This document shows positions 41,436 to 50,699 of a stretch of 64,000 nucleotides of DNA, piece after piece (position 1 is the first letter of the stretch; each line of letters begins with the position of its first letter). This DNA comes from Mesorhizobium sp. CA8. GTDB taxonomy: Bacteria > Pseudomonadota > Alphaproteobacteria > Rhizobiales > Rhizobiaceae. Under the pieces are notes generated by a model. That model saw only the letters and a list, made by a program, of their open reading frames with translations, did no database searches and was not told the origin of the DNA. The translations under genes and the position numbers were made by a program. The stretch lies in the NCBI RefSeq assembly GCF_020164955.1, contig NZ_JAIUHG010000018.1:1-64000 (forward strand), given 5' to 3'.

Positions 41436-42521
41436 ATGCTCTTGTCTCTCGCGCAGTCCGCGCTTCCCATCGGCATCAGCGGTATCGAGAAGCGTTTCGG
41501 TGCTGTCTCCATCCTCAGCGATCTCAGCCTCGATGTGGCGGCGGGCGAATTCCTGACGCTGCTCGGGCCGTCCGGCTCGGGAAAGACGACGCTCTTGATG
41601 ATCCTGGCCGGCTTCGTGCGGGCCAATGCCGGCTCCATCAAGGTCGGCGGTGAGGAGATCATCACCATGCCGCCGCACAAGCGCAACATCGGCATGGTGT
41701 TCCAGAACTATGCGTTGTTTCCGCATATGAACGTCTTCCACAACATCGCCTTTCCGCTGAAGCAGCGCCGCGTGTCGACGGCCGAAACGGCCGAGCGTGT
41801 CGAGAGGGCGCTGGACCTTGTGCAACTGAAAGGCCTCGGCGAGCGCCGTGTCGACCAGCTCTCCGGCGGCCAGCGCCAGCGTGTGGCCTTGGCCCGCGCC
41901 ATTGTCTTCGAGCCGCGCATCGTCTTGATGGACGAGCCGCTGTCAGCGCTCGACAAGGGCCTGCGCGAGCACATGCAGATCGAGCTGCGCAACCTGCACC
42001 GCCGGCTCGGCATGACGACGGTCTACGTCACCCACGACCAGCGTGAGGCGATCACCATGTCGGACCGCGTCGCCGTCATGAATGCCGGACGCATCGAGCA
42101 GATCGATCAGCCCGAGATCCTCTACGCCAGGCCGAAAACAAAGTTCGTTGCCGGCTTCATCGGCGAATCCAGCTTCATTCCGGTTGAATGCCGCAATGGC
42201 GGCGTCTGGCATGAAGGCAACAAGCTGCGCATGACGGATCCAATGCCGTCCTCGGGCCGGCACCTGATGGTGGTGCGGCCGGAGAAGCTGCGCCTGATCG
42301 CTGGCGAACAGACTGACGATATCAATGCGCTGCCGGCAACGGTCGGCGACGTCATCTACCAGGGCGACAGCTTCGTCTGCTATGCGGCGCTCAAGGACGG
42401 CCGGCAGGTGATATTGCGCGACTATTGCCGTTCCGACGTGCTGGCGAGACTGCCGGCGCCGGGCGAGCCGATAATGCTCGGCATCGACGCGCAGGACGTG
42501 GTGTTGGTGGCGGACCAATGA
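41436..42521 (+). CDS. ABC importer 2, ATPase (PotA-like)
   Basis: A 361-residue ATPase. Walker A GPSGSGKTT, signature LSGGQRQRVALARA, Walker B VLMDEPLSALD, switch VTHDQREAI and a C-terminal TOBE domain are clear. ATG 41436 has GGAG about 9 bases upstream; a TTG at 41427 is an alternative. The stop overlaps the first permease by ATGA. Confidence 0.86.
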   Translation: MLLSLAQSALPIGISGIEKRFGAVSILSDLSLDVAAGEFLTLLGPSGSGKTTLLMILAGFVRANAGSIKVGGEEIITMPPHKRNIGMVFQNYALFPHMNVFHNIAFPLKQRRVSTAETAERVERALDLVQLKGLGERRVDQLSGGQRQRVALARAIVFEPRIVLMDEPLSALDKGLREHMQIELRNLHRRLGMTTVYVTHDQREAITMSDRVAVMNAGRIEQIDQPEILYARPKTKFVAGFIGESSFIPVECRNGGVWHEGNKLRMTDPMPSSGRHLMVVRPEKLRLIAGEQTDDINALPATVGDVIYQGDSFVCYAALKDGRQVILRDYCRSDVLARLPAPGEPIMLGIDAQDVVLVADQ

Positions 42522-43441
42522 GCCTTGCTTCCGTCAGCCTCGATCACGCTGGACGGCCCGATGGGGCGCTCAATACCGATGCCTTGCGCGCCGACGCGCG
42601 GCGGGAAGCGCGTGGCCTGTTCGCGCTTTTGTCGCCCGGGCTGCTTCTGGTCTTCGCCGTTATCATCGTGCCGATCGGCTGGCTGTTCTGGCTTTCGCTG
42701 TTCGACGAGAGCGGCCAGCTCAGCGCCGCCAATTATGCGCGCTTCTTCGAGCAGGCCTCCTACATCAAGACCTTCGTCACCACCTTCAAGGTGGCCTTCG
42801 TCGTCACCGGCGCCTGCGTGCTCTTCGGCTATCCGCTGGCCTATATGCTGTCGCAACTGCCGCGCCGCGCCGCCGGGGTCTGCCTGATCTTCGTCATTCT
42901 GCCGTTCTGGACTTCGGTGCTGGTGCGCACCTATGCCTGGCTCGTCATCCTGCAGCGCAAGGGGCTGGTCAACACATGGCTGATGGATATCGGCGTCATC
43001 GGCCAGCCGCTGCCACTCGCCAACAATTTCGCCGGCGTCGTCATCGGCATGACCCACATCATGCTGCCCTTCCTGGTGCTGCCGCTCTACGCCTCGATGA
43101 AGACTATCGACGTCGACTGCTTGCGCGCCGGTATGAATCTCGGCGCCAGCCCGGCCGCCACCTTCCGGCAGATATTCTTCCCGCTGTCGCTGCCCGGCCT
43201 AGCCTCGGGCGTGGTCATCGTCTTCGTGCTGTGCCTCGGCTTCTTCGTCACGCCGGCGCTGATGGGTGGCGGCAAGGTCATCATGTGGGCGATGCGCATG
43301 GAGCAGACCACCAGCCTCTATTCCAATTGGGGTGCGGGCGCCGCCCTCGGCGTCGTGCTGCTCGCCGTCACGCTGGCGCTGCTTGGCCTCTTCCACTGGC
43401 TGCTCGGCGCCCGCGCCACCGGTGTTTGGAGCGAGCGATGA
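42518..43441 (+). CDS. ABC importer 2, permease 1 (PotB-like)
   Basis: A 307-residue permease with an extended cytoplasmic N-terminus (about 35 residues, charged) before six hydrophobic segments. The EAA loop region reads RAGMNLGASPAATFRQIFFPLSLPG. ATGA overlap with both neighbours shows tight coupling. Imports the same unknown amine or gamma-glutamyl substrate as the binding protein upstream. Confidence 0.84.
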   Translation: MSLASVSLDHAGRPDGALNTDALRADARREARGLFALLSPGLLLVFAVIIVPIGWLFWLSLFDESGQLSAANYARFFEQASYIKTFVTTFKVAFVVTGACVLFGYPLAYMLSQLPRRAAGVCLIFVILPFWTSVLVRTYAWLVILQRKGLVNTWLMDIGVIGQPLPLANNFAGVVIGMTHIMLPFLVLPLYASMKTIDVDCLRAGMNLGASPAATFRQIFFPLSLPGLASGVVIVFVLCLGFFVTPALMGGGKVIMWAMRMEQTTSLYSNWGAGAALGVVLLAVTLALLGLFHWLLGARATGVWSER

Positions 43442-44238
43442 GTATGGAAAATGCCCTGCCCATCTCGCATCGGCAACGCCTTTGGCTTTATGCGCTCGGC
43501 GGCCTCGTCATGCTGTTCCTGATCGCCCCGTCGGTGATCATCGTCATCATGTCCTTTTCCGGCTCGTCGCTCTTAGAGTTCCCGCCGCAGGAATGGTCGC
43601 TGCGCTGGTATGAAAGCTATTTCGGCTCGGTCGAATGGCGCGACGCCACCGTCGTATCGGTCAAGGTTGCGGTCATGACGGCAATCGTCGCAACGCTGCT
43701 CGGCACCGCCGCGGCCTACGCCATCAACGCCCGCACACTGCGGCTGACCGGCGCGATCAACGCGCTGCTCACGGCATCGCTGACCATCCCGGTCATCCTG
43801 ATCGGCATCGGAACCTTTTTCCTCTATGCCCGCATCGGCCTCAACAACACGCTGACCGGCCTCGTCATCGCGCACACAGTGCAGGCGCTGCCGCTGGTCG
43901 TGCTGACAGTCCTTTCGGGGTTGCGCTCCTACGACATGAACCAGGAGATGGTGGCGCGCAGTCTCGGCGCCGGCCGCTTCTCCGCCTTCTTCCAGGTGAC
44001 GATGCCGCAGATACGCTTCTCGATCGTCTCGGGCGCGCTGTTTGCCTTCATCACCTCCTTCGACGAGGTGGTGGTGTCGCTGTTCATCTCCGGCGGCGAG
44101 ACCACGACGCTGACGCGGCGCATGTTCAATGCGCTGCGCGATCAGATCGATCCGACGATCGCCGCCATTTCGACTTGCCTGATCGTGCTATCGATCGTCT
44201 TGTTGTCCGCTGCCCAGCTTTTCGGCCGCGGACGTTGA
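43438..44238 (+). CDS. ABC importer 2, permease 2 (PotC-like)
   Basis: A 266-residue permease with six hydrophobic segments and the EAA loop VARSLGAGRFSAFFQVTMPQIRFS. The conserved SFDEVVVSLFISGGET is characteristic of PotC-like proteins. ATG 43438 overlaps the preceding stop as ATGA. The next gene, GGT, starts 12 bases later. Confidence 0.85.
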   Translation: MSMENALPISHRQRLWLYALGGLVMLFLIAPSVIIVIMSFSGSSLLEFPPQEWSLRWYESYFGSVEWRDATVVSVKVAVMTAIVATLLGTAAAYAINARTLRLTGAINALLTASLTIPVILIGIGTFFLYARIGLNNTLTGLVIAHTVQALPLVVLTVLSGLRSYDMNQEMVARSLGAGRFSAFFQVTMPQIRFSIVSGALFAFITSFDEVVVSLFISGGETTTLTRRMFNALRDQIDPTIAAISTCLIVLSIVLLSAAQLFGRGR

Positions 44239-44250
44239 TACAGGGATACC

Positions 44251-45846
44251 TTGAACAGCATGCGTGACTTCCAGTTCCCCGGCCGCTCGCCGGTCCGCGC
44301 CGCCGAGGCCATGGCCGCGACCTCGCATCCACTCGCCACGCTAGCGGCAATCGACATGCTGCGCGCGGGCGGCAACGCCATGGACGCCGCGGTTTGCGCG
44401 GCCGCGGTGCAGGCGGTGGTTGAGCCGCAATCGACCGGCATCGGCGGCGACTGCTTTGTCCTCTATTGCCCCAAGGGCGATGCGAACGTGCTTGCCTTCA
44501 ACGGCTCGGGCCGTGCGCCAAAGGCCGCGACGGTCGACTGGTATCTGGACAAGGGATTCAGCGAGCTTCCGAAGCAGGGTCCGCACGCTGTCACCATCCC
44601 AGGCGCCGTCGACGCCTGGTGTCGGCTGCTGGAGGATCATGGCCGCAAGGGCCTGGCCGACGCGCTCGCTCCGGCCATTCGTTACGCGGAAGAAGGCTAT
44701 GTCGTGCACGACCGCGTCGCCTTCGACTGGAGGGATCCCGAGACCGACCTGACGGCCGACGAGGTGGCCACCCGCATCTTCCTGCCGAACGGCAAGCCGC
44801 CGAAGGCCGGCGATGTTCATCGCCAGCCGGAGCTGGCGGAGACGCTGCGCATCATCGCGAAGAAGGGCCGCGCCGGTTTCTACGAAGGCGCGGTTGCGGA
44901 GGATCTGGTCGGACGGCTTCGCGCGCTCGGCGGCCTGCATACGCTCGACGATTTCGCCGCCACCAGGGGCGATTACCGGACCCCGGTCAGCACCTCCTAT
45001 CGCGGCTACGACATCCACCAGCTGCCGCCCAACAACCAGGGCCTCACCGCGCTTCTGATGCTGAACCTGCTCTCGGGCTTTGAGCTGAACAAGCTCGATC
45101 CGGACGGCGCCGCGCGCCTGCACCTCGAGATTGAGGTGGGCCGGCTCGCCTATCAGGATCGCGATGCGTTTTTCGCCGATCAGGATCATGTCGATGTGCC
45201 GGTCAAGGCGCTGCTTTCCGGCGCCTATGCCGACAGCCTGCGCGCCGCGATCGATCCCGAGCGCGCCATGACCGATCTGCCGCGTCTCGATCTTCCGGGC
45301 AGCGACACGGTCTATATCTCCGTCGTCGACCGCGAGCGCAATGCGGTGAGCTTCATCAACTCGACCTATTATTCCTTCGGCAGCGGCGTGGTCGGCCCGA
45401 AGACCGGGGTCGTGCTGCAGAACCGTGGCTCGAGCTTCCGCCTCGACCCGAAACATCCGAATGCGATAGCGCCCGGCAAGCGGCCGATGCACACGATCAT
45501 GCCGGGCATGATGACGAAGGATGGCCGCGCCCTCATGCCCTTCGGCGTGATGGGAGGCGGCTACCAGCCCTTCGGCCATGTGCATCTTTTGACCAACATG
45601 ATCGACTTCGGCATGGACCCGCAGCAGGCGATCGATGCGGCCCGGGTGTTCTACAATCACGATGTCGTCGAGGCAGAGCGGAGCGTGCGCGCCGAGACGA
45701 TCGAAGGCCTGCGCCGGCTCGGCCATAAGGTGGTGGAGCCCGGTCATCCGCTGGGCGGCGGTCAGGCGGTGCTGATCGATTGGGAAAAGGGCACGCTGAC
45801 CGGCGCGTCCGATCCGCGCAAGGACGGCCTGGCGCTCGGATATTGA
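44251..45846 (+). CDS. Gamma-glutamyltransferase family protein
   Basis: A 531-residue Ntn-type gamma-glutamyltransferase. The early TGIGGDCF segment and the central region NSTYYSFGSGVVGPKTGVVLQNRGSSF, with the usual catalytic Thr of an N-S-T-type motif at about residue 371, mark the family. No clear signal peptide is present, so it seems cytoplasmic, unlike E. coli Ggt. A TTG at 44251 (AGGGAT 4-9 bases before) or ATG 44260 may start it. It follows ABC system 2 by 12 bases, so the imported compound may be gamma-glutamylated. Whether it hydrolyses or transfers is not visible. Confidence 0.82.
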   Translation: MNSMRDFQFPGRSPVRAAEAMAATSHPLATLAAIDMLRAGGNAMDAAVCAAAVQAVVEPQSTGIGGDCFVLYCPKGDANVLAFNGSGRAPKAATVDWYLDKGFSELPKQGPHAVTIPGAVDAWCRLLEDHGRKGLADALAPAIRYAEEGYVVHDRVAFDWRDPETDLTADEVATRIFLPNGKPPKAGDVHRQPELAETLRIIAKKGRAGFYEGAVAEDLVGRLRALGGLHTLDDFAATRGDYRTPVSTSYRGYDIHQLPPNNQGLTALLMLNLLSGFELNKLDPDGAARLHLEIEVGRLAYQDRDAFFADQDHVDVPVKALLSGAYADSLRAAIDPERAMTDLPRLDLPGSDTVYISVVDRERNAVSFINSTYYSFGSGVVGPKTGVVLQNRGSSFRLDPKHPNAIAPGKRPMHTIMPGMMTKDGRALMPFGVMGGGYQPFGHVHLLTNMIDFGMDPQQAIDAARVFYNHDVVEAERSVRAETIEGLRRLGHKVVEPGHPLGGGQAVLIDWEKGTLTGASDPRKDGLALGY

Positions 45847-45896
45847 GCAGGCCTTTACTGGACATAAGCCGATCGCTCGAAACATAGTCTGGAGCC

Positions 45897-47426
45897 ATGA
45901 CAAACAGCGAAAACGCCACCGATCTCGCCCATCGACTTGCACCCGGCACCGACGACGCGCCGGCCATCGCCGCACCAGAACGGGCGGCAATCTCGCATGG
46001 CGGGCTGCGGCGACTGATCCATGAGACTGTTGCTCGGCTCAACGCGCTCGGCATCGGCCGCGGCGATCGCGTCGCCATCGTGCTGCCGAACGGCCCGGAA
46101 ATGGCGACGGCCTTCATCGCCGTGGCCGCCGCCGCGTCGACCGCGCCGCTCAATCCGGCCTACCGGGCCGACGAGCTCGATTTTTATCTCAGCGATATCG
46201 GCGTCAAGGCCATCCTCGTAGGCAAGGACGAGCAGGGCCCTTCGGTCGAAATCGCCGAGCGCCTGGGCATCCCGGTGCTGCGGCTGATGGTGCCGGAAGG
46301 CGCGCCGGCCGGCGTGTTCGCGATCGAGGGTGATCCCGCCGGGCCGCCGGTCGCCTCGGGCCTGGCCGCCGATGGCGATGTCGCACTCCTTCTGCATACC
46401 TCCGGCACCACGTCGCGTCCGAAACTGGTGCCGCTCAGCCACGCCAATCTCGCCGCGTCGGCAAGGCATATCGGCGCGACGCTCGGCCTGACGCCGGCTG
46501 ATCGCTGCCTCAACATCATGCCGCTGTTTCACATCCATGGGCTGATCGCGGCGGTGCTGTCCTCGCTCGCCGCCGGCGGCAGCGTCTTCTGCACACCGGG
46601 CTTCAACGCGCTGCGCTTCTTCCAGTGGCTCTCCGAAGCAAAGCCCAGCTGGTACACGGCCGTGCCCACCATGCATCAGGCGATCCTGCCGCGCGCCGCT
46701 CGCAATCCCGAACAGCTCGCCGAGGCGAAGCTGCGCTTCATCCGCTCGTCGTCCGCTTCGCTGCCGGCGCAAGTGATGGCCGAGCTCGAAGTGACCTTCG
46801 GCTGCCCGGTGATCGAGGCCTACGGCATGACGGAGGCCGCGCATCAGATGGCGTCCAACCGTTTGCCGCCCGGACTGCGCAAGCCCGGCAGCGTCGGTGC
46901 GTCGGCCGGACCGGAAGTCGCCGTCATGGCGCCGGACGGTCGGCTGCTCAAACCCGGCGAGGTCGGCGAGATCGTCATTCGCGGACCGAACGTCACGGCA
47001 GGCTACGAGAAGAACCCGGATGCCAATGCCAGCGCCTTCGCCCATGGCTGGTTCCACACCGGCGACCAGGGCGTGCTCGACGAGGATAGCTATCTGCGTG
47101 TCACCGGCCGGCTGAAGGAGATCATCAACCGCGGCGGCGAGAAGATTTCGCCGCTGGAGATCGACGGCGTGCTGATGGATCATCCCGCGGTGGCGCAGGT
47201 CGTCACCTTCGCCATGCCGCATGACAAGCTGGGCGAAGAAGTGGCGGCTGCCGTCGTGCTGCGCGAAGGCCAGAGCGCCAGCGAGGCCGACATCCGCGGC
47301 TTTGCATCGACCCGACTCGCCGACTTCAAGGTGCCGCGCAAAGTGGTGATCCTCGACGAGATCCCGAAGGGCGCGACGGGCAAGCTGCAGCGCATCGGGC
47401 TGGCGGCCAAGCTCGGGCTCGCCTGA
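45897..47426 (+). CDS. Acyl-CoA ligase resembling oxalyl-CoA synthetase
   Basis: A 509-residue AMP-dependent ligase. The core words LHTSGTTSRPKLVPLSH, WYTAVPTMHQAIL, RSSSASLPAQVM, EAYGMTEAAHQM and INRGGEKISPLEID are close to those of plant and fungal oxalate-CoA ligases (AAE3/Pcs60). C-terminal GKLQR has the catalytic lysine. It likely makes oxalyl-CoA from oxalate with ATP and CoA. Oxalyl-CoA decarboxylase is not in the window. ATG 45897; stop overlaps the next start by one base. Confidence 0.76.
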   Translation: MTNSENATDLAHRLAPGTDDAPAIAAPERAAISHGGLRRLIHETVARLNALGIGRGDRVAIVLPNGPEMATAFIAVAAAASTAPLNPAYRADELDFYLSDIGVKAILVGKDEQGPSVEIAERLGIPVLRLMVPEGAPAGVFAIEGDPAGPPVASGLAADGDVALLLHTSGTTSRPKLVPLSHANLAASARHIGATLGLTPADRCLNIMPLFHIHGLIAAVLSSLAAGGSVFCTPGFNALRFFQWLSEAKPSWYTAVPTMHQAILPRAARNPEQLAEAKLRFIRSSSASLPAQVMAELEVTFGCPVIEAYGMTEAAHQMASNRLPPGLRKPGSVGASAGPEVAVMAPDGRLLKPGEVGEIVIRGPNVTAGYEKNPDANASAFAHGWFHTGDQGVLDEDSYLRVTGRLKEIINRGGEKISPLEIDGVLMDHPAVAQVVTFAMPHDKLGEEVAAAVVLREGQSASEADIRGFASTRLADFKVPRKVVILDEIPKGATGKLQRIGLAAKLGLA

Positions 47427-48412
47427 TGCGCGTTACAGTCTTTGGCGCCGGCGCGATCGGCGGCTACCTCGCCGCGAAGCTGGCGATCTCCGGTTCTGTT
47501 GATCTGTCGATCATGGCGCGCGGCGCGCACCTGCAGGCGATCAAGGCCGACGGCCTGCGCCTGATCGAGGACGGCAAGGAAACGGTGGCGCGGGTGAAAG
47601 CGGCGGCACGCGCCGAGGAACTTGGCGTGCAGGACTATGTCGTGCTGGCGCTGAAGGCGCATTCGCTGGCCCCCGCGCTGGGCGAGATCGCGCCGCTCTT
47701 GGGCGAGGGGACAGCCGTCGTCACCATGCAGAACGGCGTGCCCTGGTGGTATTTCTACAAGGCGGGCGGCGCGCTCGAAGGCACGCGGCTCAACGCAGTC
47801 GATCCCGGTGGCGCGATCTGGCAGCGCATCGGACCGGAACGTGTCATCGGCTCCGTCGTCTATCCCGCCGTCGAGGTCGATGCGCCGGGCCTGATCCGCC
47901 ATGTCGAGGGCACGCGCTTTTCGCTGGGCGAACCTTCCGGCGAGAAGAGCGAGCGCGTCGCCGCGCTTGCCCGCGAAATGGTCAAGGCCGGACTGCAGGC
48001 GCCGGTGCGCGAGGACATCCGCTCGGAGATCTGGGTGAAACTCTGGGGCAATCTCTCCTTCAACCCGATCTCGGCACTGACCGGCAGCACGCTTGCGGCC
48101 ATCGTCGCCGACGAAGCCACACGCGCCGTTGCCCAAGCCATGATGCTGGAGGCGCAGGCGATCGGTGAGCAACTCGGCGTGCGCTTCCTCATCCCGGTCG
48201 ATCGGCGCATCAAGGGGGCCGGCGATGTCGGCGAGCACAAGACCTCGATGCTGCAGGATCTCGAGCGCGGCCGTCCGATGGAGATCGACGCGCTGGTCAC
48301 CGCGGTGCAGGAACTCGGCCGCCTGACCGGCCAACCGACGCCGACCATCGATACCGTGCTGGCGCTGGTGCGGCGGCTTGCGATCGAGCGCGGGTGTTAT
48401 TCTCCCTTGTAG
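47426..48412 (+). CDS. 2-dehydropantoate 2-reductase family protein
   Basis: A 328-residue NADPH-dependent ketopantoate-reductase-fold protein. The N-terminal GAGAIGGYLAAKL is the dinucleotide-binding motif; a C-terminal helical domain contains KLWGNLSFNPISALTG and the end-segment KTSMLQDLERGRPMEID, family hallmarks. In pantothenate synthesis it reduces ketopantoate, but operons with acyl-CoA ligases often hold paralogues of other function. One-base TGATG overlap with the ligase gene implies a shared role. Confidence 0.8.
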   Translation: MRVTVFGAGAIGGYLAAKLAISGSVDLSIMARGAHLQAIKADGLRLIEDGKETVARVKAAARAEELGVQDYVVLALKAHSLAPALGEIAPLLGEGTAVVTMQNGVPWWYFYKAGGALEGTRLNAVDPGGAIWQRIGPERVIGSVVYPAVEVDAPGLIRHVEGTRFSLGEPSGEKSERVAALAREMVKAGLQAPVREDIRSEIWVKLWGNLSFNPISALTGSTLAAIVADEATRAVAQAMMLEAQAIGEQLGVRFLIPVDRRIKGAGDVGEHKTSMLQDLERGRPMEIDALVTAVQELGRLTGQPTPTIDTVLALVRRLAIERGCYSPL

Positions 48413-48469
48413 TTTGTTCTTGTTTTGTTCTAATCTGGCCCTTTGGACGATATCCGAAAGGGATCAGCC

Positions 48470-49115
48470 ATGAACGGAGAGCCTACATTCGGGACGCACG
48501 ACAATGGCCAAACTTATTTCGGCTGGGGCGAGTTGAGGATGAGCAGGAATCGGAGGCAGCCGAAAGAGCCGCATCTGTTTTATGGAGTCCTGGTCGAAGA
48601 GCCCACCAATGCTGTGCTAGCACATCGAGGCGAGTGCTATTGTCGGGAGTATGGGCTGCTCAAAGCTTGGCTAACTCCCGCCAAGCAGACGCACGTAACC
48701 TTGATGGGTCTCGGCGACGGCAAATCCCCGTATGTAGTTGAGACGGCTTGTCGCGTTGGCTCGCTGGTACAAGCGAAAGCCTTCGACGTTTCCTTCGACC
48801 GTTTGTCTGCCTTTGGTGGTGGCGCGCTGGTGCTTCGAAGCAGCGATCATTCCCCAGCGCTGCAACACTTCTGGCGCAAACTTTCGGCGATCGTGCACGA
48901 CAGCCCGCTGCGCGATTTCGTGACTAATAGGTTAGAGCCCGCACGTGACTTTGCTCCGCGACAGAGACGAGGTGCCGAAAATTCAGGAACGGCTGGTTGA
49001 ACCCGTCAGCTGGAGAGTGCGGAATTTTGCGCTGATCCATAGCCACCAGGGGGAATATACGTTCCCCGGAACTTGGCAGCTGAACGGCCAGGATGATGCC
49101 CATGCTGTCATGTAA
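48470..49115 (+). pseudogene. 2'-5' RNA ligase-like (2H phosphoesterase) gene split by a one-base frameshift
   Basis: ATG 48470 (AAAGGGA upstream) opens a frame whose product has one HxTL motif, THVTLMGLGDG, but stops at 49,000 without the second. In the next frame from 48,942 to 49,115, the missing half reads HVTLLRDRDEVPK and then WRVRNFALIHSHQ, ending GTWQLNGQDD-type. Removing one C from the CCC at 48,938-48,940 joins the two as NRLEPHVTLLRD, restoring both catalytic H-x-T-L motifs of the 2H superfamily. So the gene is either recently broken or carries a sequencing error. The intact protein would be about 215 residues. Confidence 0.78.
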
Positions 49116-49245
49116 GCATCTCAAAGCATCCTTATCGTCGGCAGCGCCACCATCCTGACACGATTTGTCACCTGCGGAGCCGGACGTCGGTGGCAGGCGA
49201 ACGATCGATACCTACTTGATGTCTGGTCCAAACCGGGAGGAAATC

Positions 49246-49599
49246 ATGACCACTGCGGAAATTGCCAAAGATTTCACCGAGCTCCTCAAGCGGGGCGACA
49301 GCCACGGCGCTGCCGCGAAATACAATGCCGACGACATCGTCAGCTACGAAGCCATGGACGGCCCGATGGCCGTCTGCAGCGGCAAGGAAGCCGTCAAGCA
49401 GAAGGGCGAGTGGTGGGAAGCGAACCATGAGGTTCATGGCGGTTCGGTCGAGGGGCCGTACGTCAATGGCGACCAGTTCGCCTTGCGCTTCAGCTTCGAT
49501 GTGACGCCGAAATCGACCGGCGAACGCGTCAAGATGGATGAGGTTGGCCTCTACACCGTCAAGAACGGCAAGATCAGCGAAGAGCGTTTCTACTACTGA
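49246..49599 (+). CDS. SnoaL/NTF2-like fold protein
   Basis: A 117-residue protein (MTTAEIAKDFTELLKRGDSH). Pattern and size suggest the NTF2-like cone fold of the SnoaL family: ADDIVSYEAMDGPMAVCSGKEAV in the front half, DEVGLYTVKNGKISEERFYY at the end. GGGAGGAAATC directly before ATG 49246 is a strong ribosome site. A transcription or ligand role is not deducible. No link to neighbours is apparent; the 130 bases upstream hold only the tail of the broken gene. Confidence 0.66.
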   Translation: MTTAEIAKDFTELLKRGDSHGAAAKYNADDIVSYEAMDGPMAVCSGKEAVKQKGEWWEANHEVHGGSVEGPYVNGDQFALRFSFDVTPKSTGERVKMDEVGLYTVKNGKISEERFYY

Positions 49600-49697
49600 G
49601 GCTTGCCGGCATTCGGCTGCGCACGGCTTTCGCAGCATGATTTTGAAAGATCGGGCATGGCGGCCTCGGATCATATCCAGGCCGCCATGTCTGCTGC

Positions 49698-50177
49698 TCA
49701 AATCGTCTTCGCATACCCGGCAAGCTGGTCGGCCACCGTGCCCCAGCCATCGAAGAACCCCATCTCCTCGTGGCTGTCGCGCGTCGCCTCGTCGCGGTGG
49801 ATGGCGGTGGCGGTGTAGCGCGTGCCCTTGCCCTCCGGCGTCAGCGCGATGACCGCGGTGATGAACGGTTCGCCGGATGGCCGGTAGCCCGGCAGCAGCG
49901 CGTCGGTCCACACCAGTCGTTCGTTCGGCACGATCTCGAGATAGCAGCAATGGCGGTCGCTCACCTCCTTGCCGTCGGGCGATTGCATGCGCGTGCGGAA
50001 CAGGCCGCCACGCCTGAGGTCGATCTCGCAATCGGTGATGATCCATGGCTTCGGCGTGAACCATTGCTTGACATGCTCCGGCCTCGTCCAGGCGCGCCAC
50101 AAGAGTTCGCGCGGCGCGTCGAGGAAGCGCTCCAGCGTCAGGTCCAGTTTCGGGTTCGGCTTGAACGGATAGCTCAC
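49698..50177 (-). CDS. SRPBCC (AHSA1/activator of Hsp90 ATPase-like) protein
   Basis: A 159-residue START-like fold protein of the AHSA1 group: LERFLDAPRELLWRAWTRPEHVKQWFTP at the N-terminus and GFFDGWGTVADQLAGYAKT at the end. Such genes typically follow an ArsR repressor, as here (ATGA overlap). They bind hydrophobic ligands; function beyond that is unknown. Confidence 0.8.
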   Translation of the reverse strand: MSYPFKPNPKLDLTLERFLDAPRELLWRAWTRPEHVKQWFTPKPWIITDCEIDLRRGGLFRTRMQSPDGKEVSDRHCCYLEIVPNERLVWTDALLPGYRPSGEPFITAVIALTPEGKGTRYTATAIHRDEATRDSHEEMGFFDGWGTVADQLAGYAKTI

Positions 50178-50527
50178 TTTTCACTCTCCTTGAGGTTCAT
50201 CACATAGGCGTCGAACTGGTCGAGCCGGCGCTCCCACAGCGCGCGCTGTTCGGCGAGCCAGTTTTCCGCAAGCTTCAGCGGCTCGGGCGAAAGGCTGTAA
50301 GTCCTGACCCGGCCTGCCTTTTGCGACTGCACCAGCCCGCAACCTTCCAGTACCTTCAGGTGCTCGACGAAGGAGGGGAGCGCCATGCCGAACGGCTCCG
50401 CCAACTCGCTGACCGAGGCAGGACTTCTGTTCAGCCGCTCCACGACGCGCCGCCGTGTCGGATCGGCCAGCGCGCGAAAAATGCCGTCGATGGGCGGTGG
50501 GTTCTGGCTGACGGTCTGCAGGCTCAT
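50174..50527 (-). CDS. ArsR-family transcriptional regulator
   Basis: A 117-residue winged-helix regulator: ALADPTRRRVVERLNRSPASVSELAEPFGMALPSFVEHLKVLEGCGLV is the ArsR DNA-binding region. No metal-binding Cys pair is visible, so it is the ligand- or protein-responsive type paired with AHSA1 proteins. A dyad in its own promoter (50,578-50,597) suggests autorepression. Confidence 0.84.
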   Translation of the reverse strand: MSLQTVSQNPPPIDGIFRALADPTRRRVVERLNRSPASVSELAEPFGMALPSFVEHLKVLEGCGLVQSQKAGRVRTYSLSPEPLKLAENWLAEQRALWERRLDQFDAYVMNLKESEK

Positions 50528-50576
50528 AGCTGTTCCTTCCGGGACCGCCTGGCGGTCAGGGTCTTTGCAGGAAAAT

Positions 50577-50605
50577 ACTTAGGAAAAAACCTTAGTGTTG
50601 GCAAG
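50577..50605 (-). promoter_or_regulatory. Promoter and operator of the ArsR-AHSA1 pair
   Basis: On the minus strand TTGCCA and TAAGTA are exactly 17 bases apart. The dyad acttagg-N6-ccttagt (50578-50597; 6 of 7 arm bases match) overlaps spacer and -10. This is a good layout for autorepression by the ArsR protein. Confidence 0.5.
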
Positions 50606-50699
50606 GGCCAAAATCGCACCGGCGCGTAGCGCTGGCAAAGCTTATAGGGCCGGCCTAGGCTTCTGCCGGATTCGAAAACCCATCTGACAGAGGCCCGCC

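Noticed and set aside
48470..49000. A new 176-residue protein family
   Set aside because: The frame ends abnormally; the adjacent frame supplies the second HxTL motif, so it is a broken known fold.
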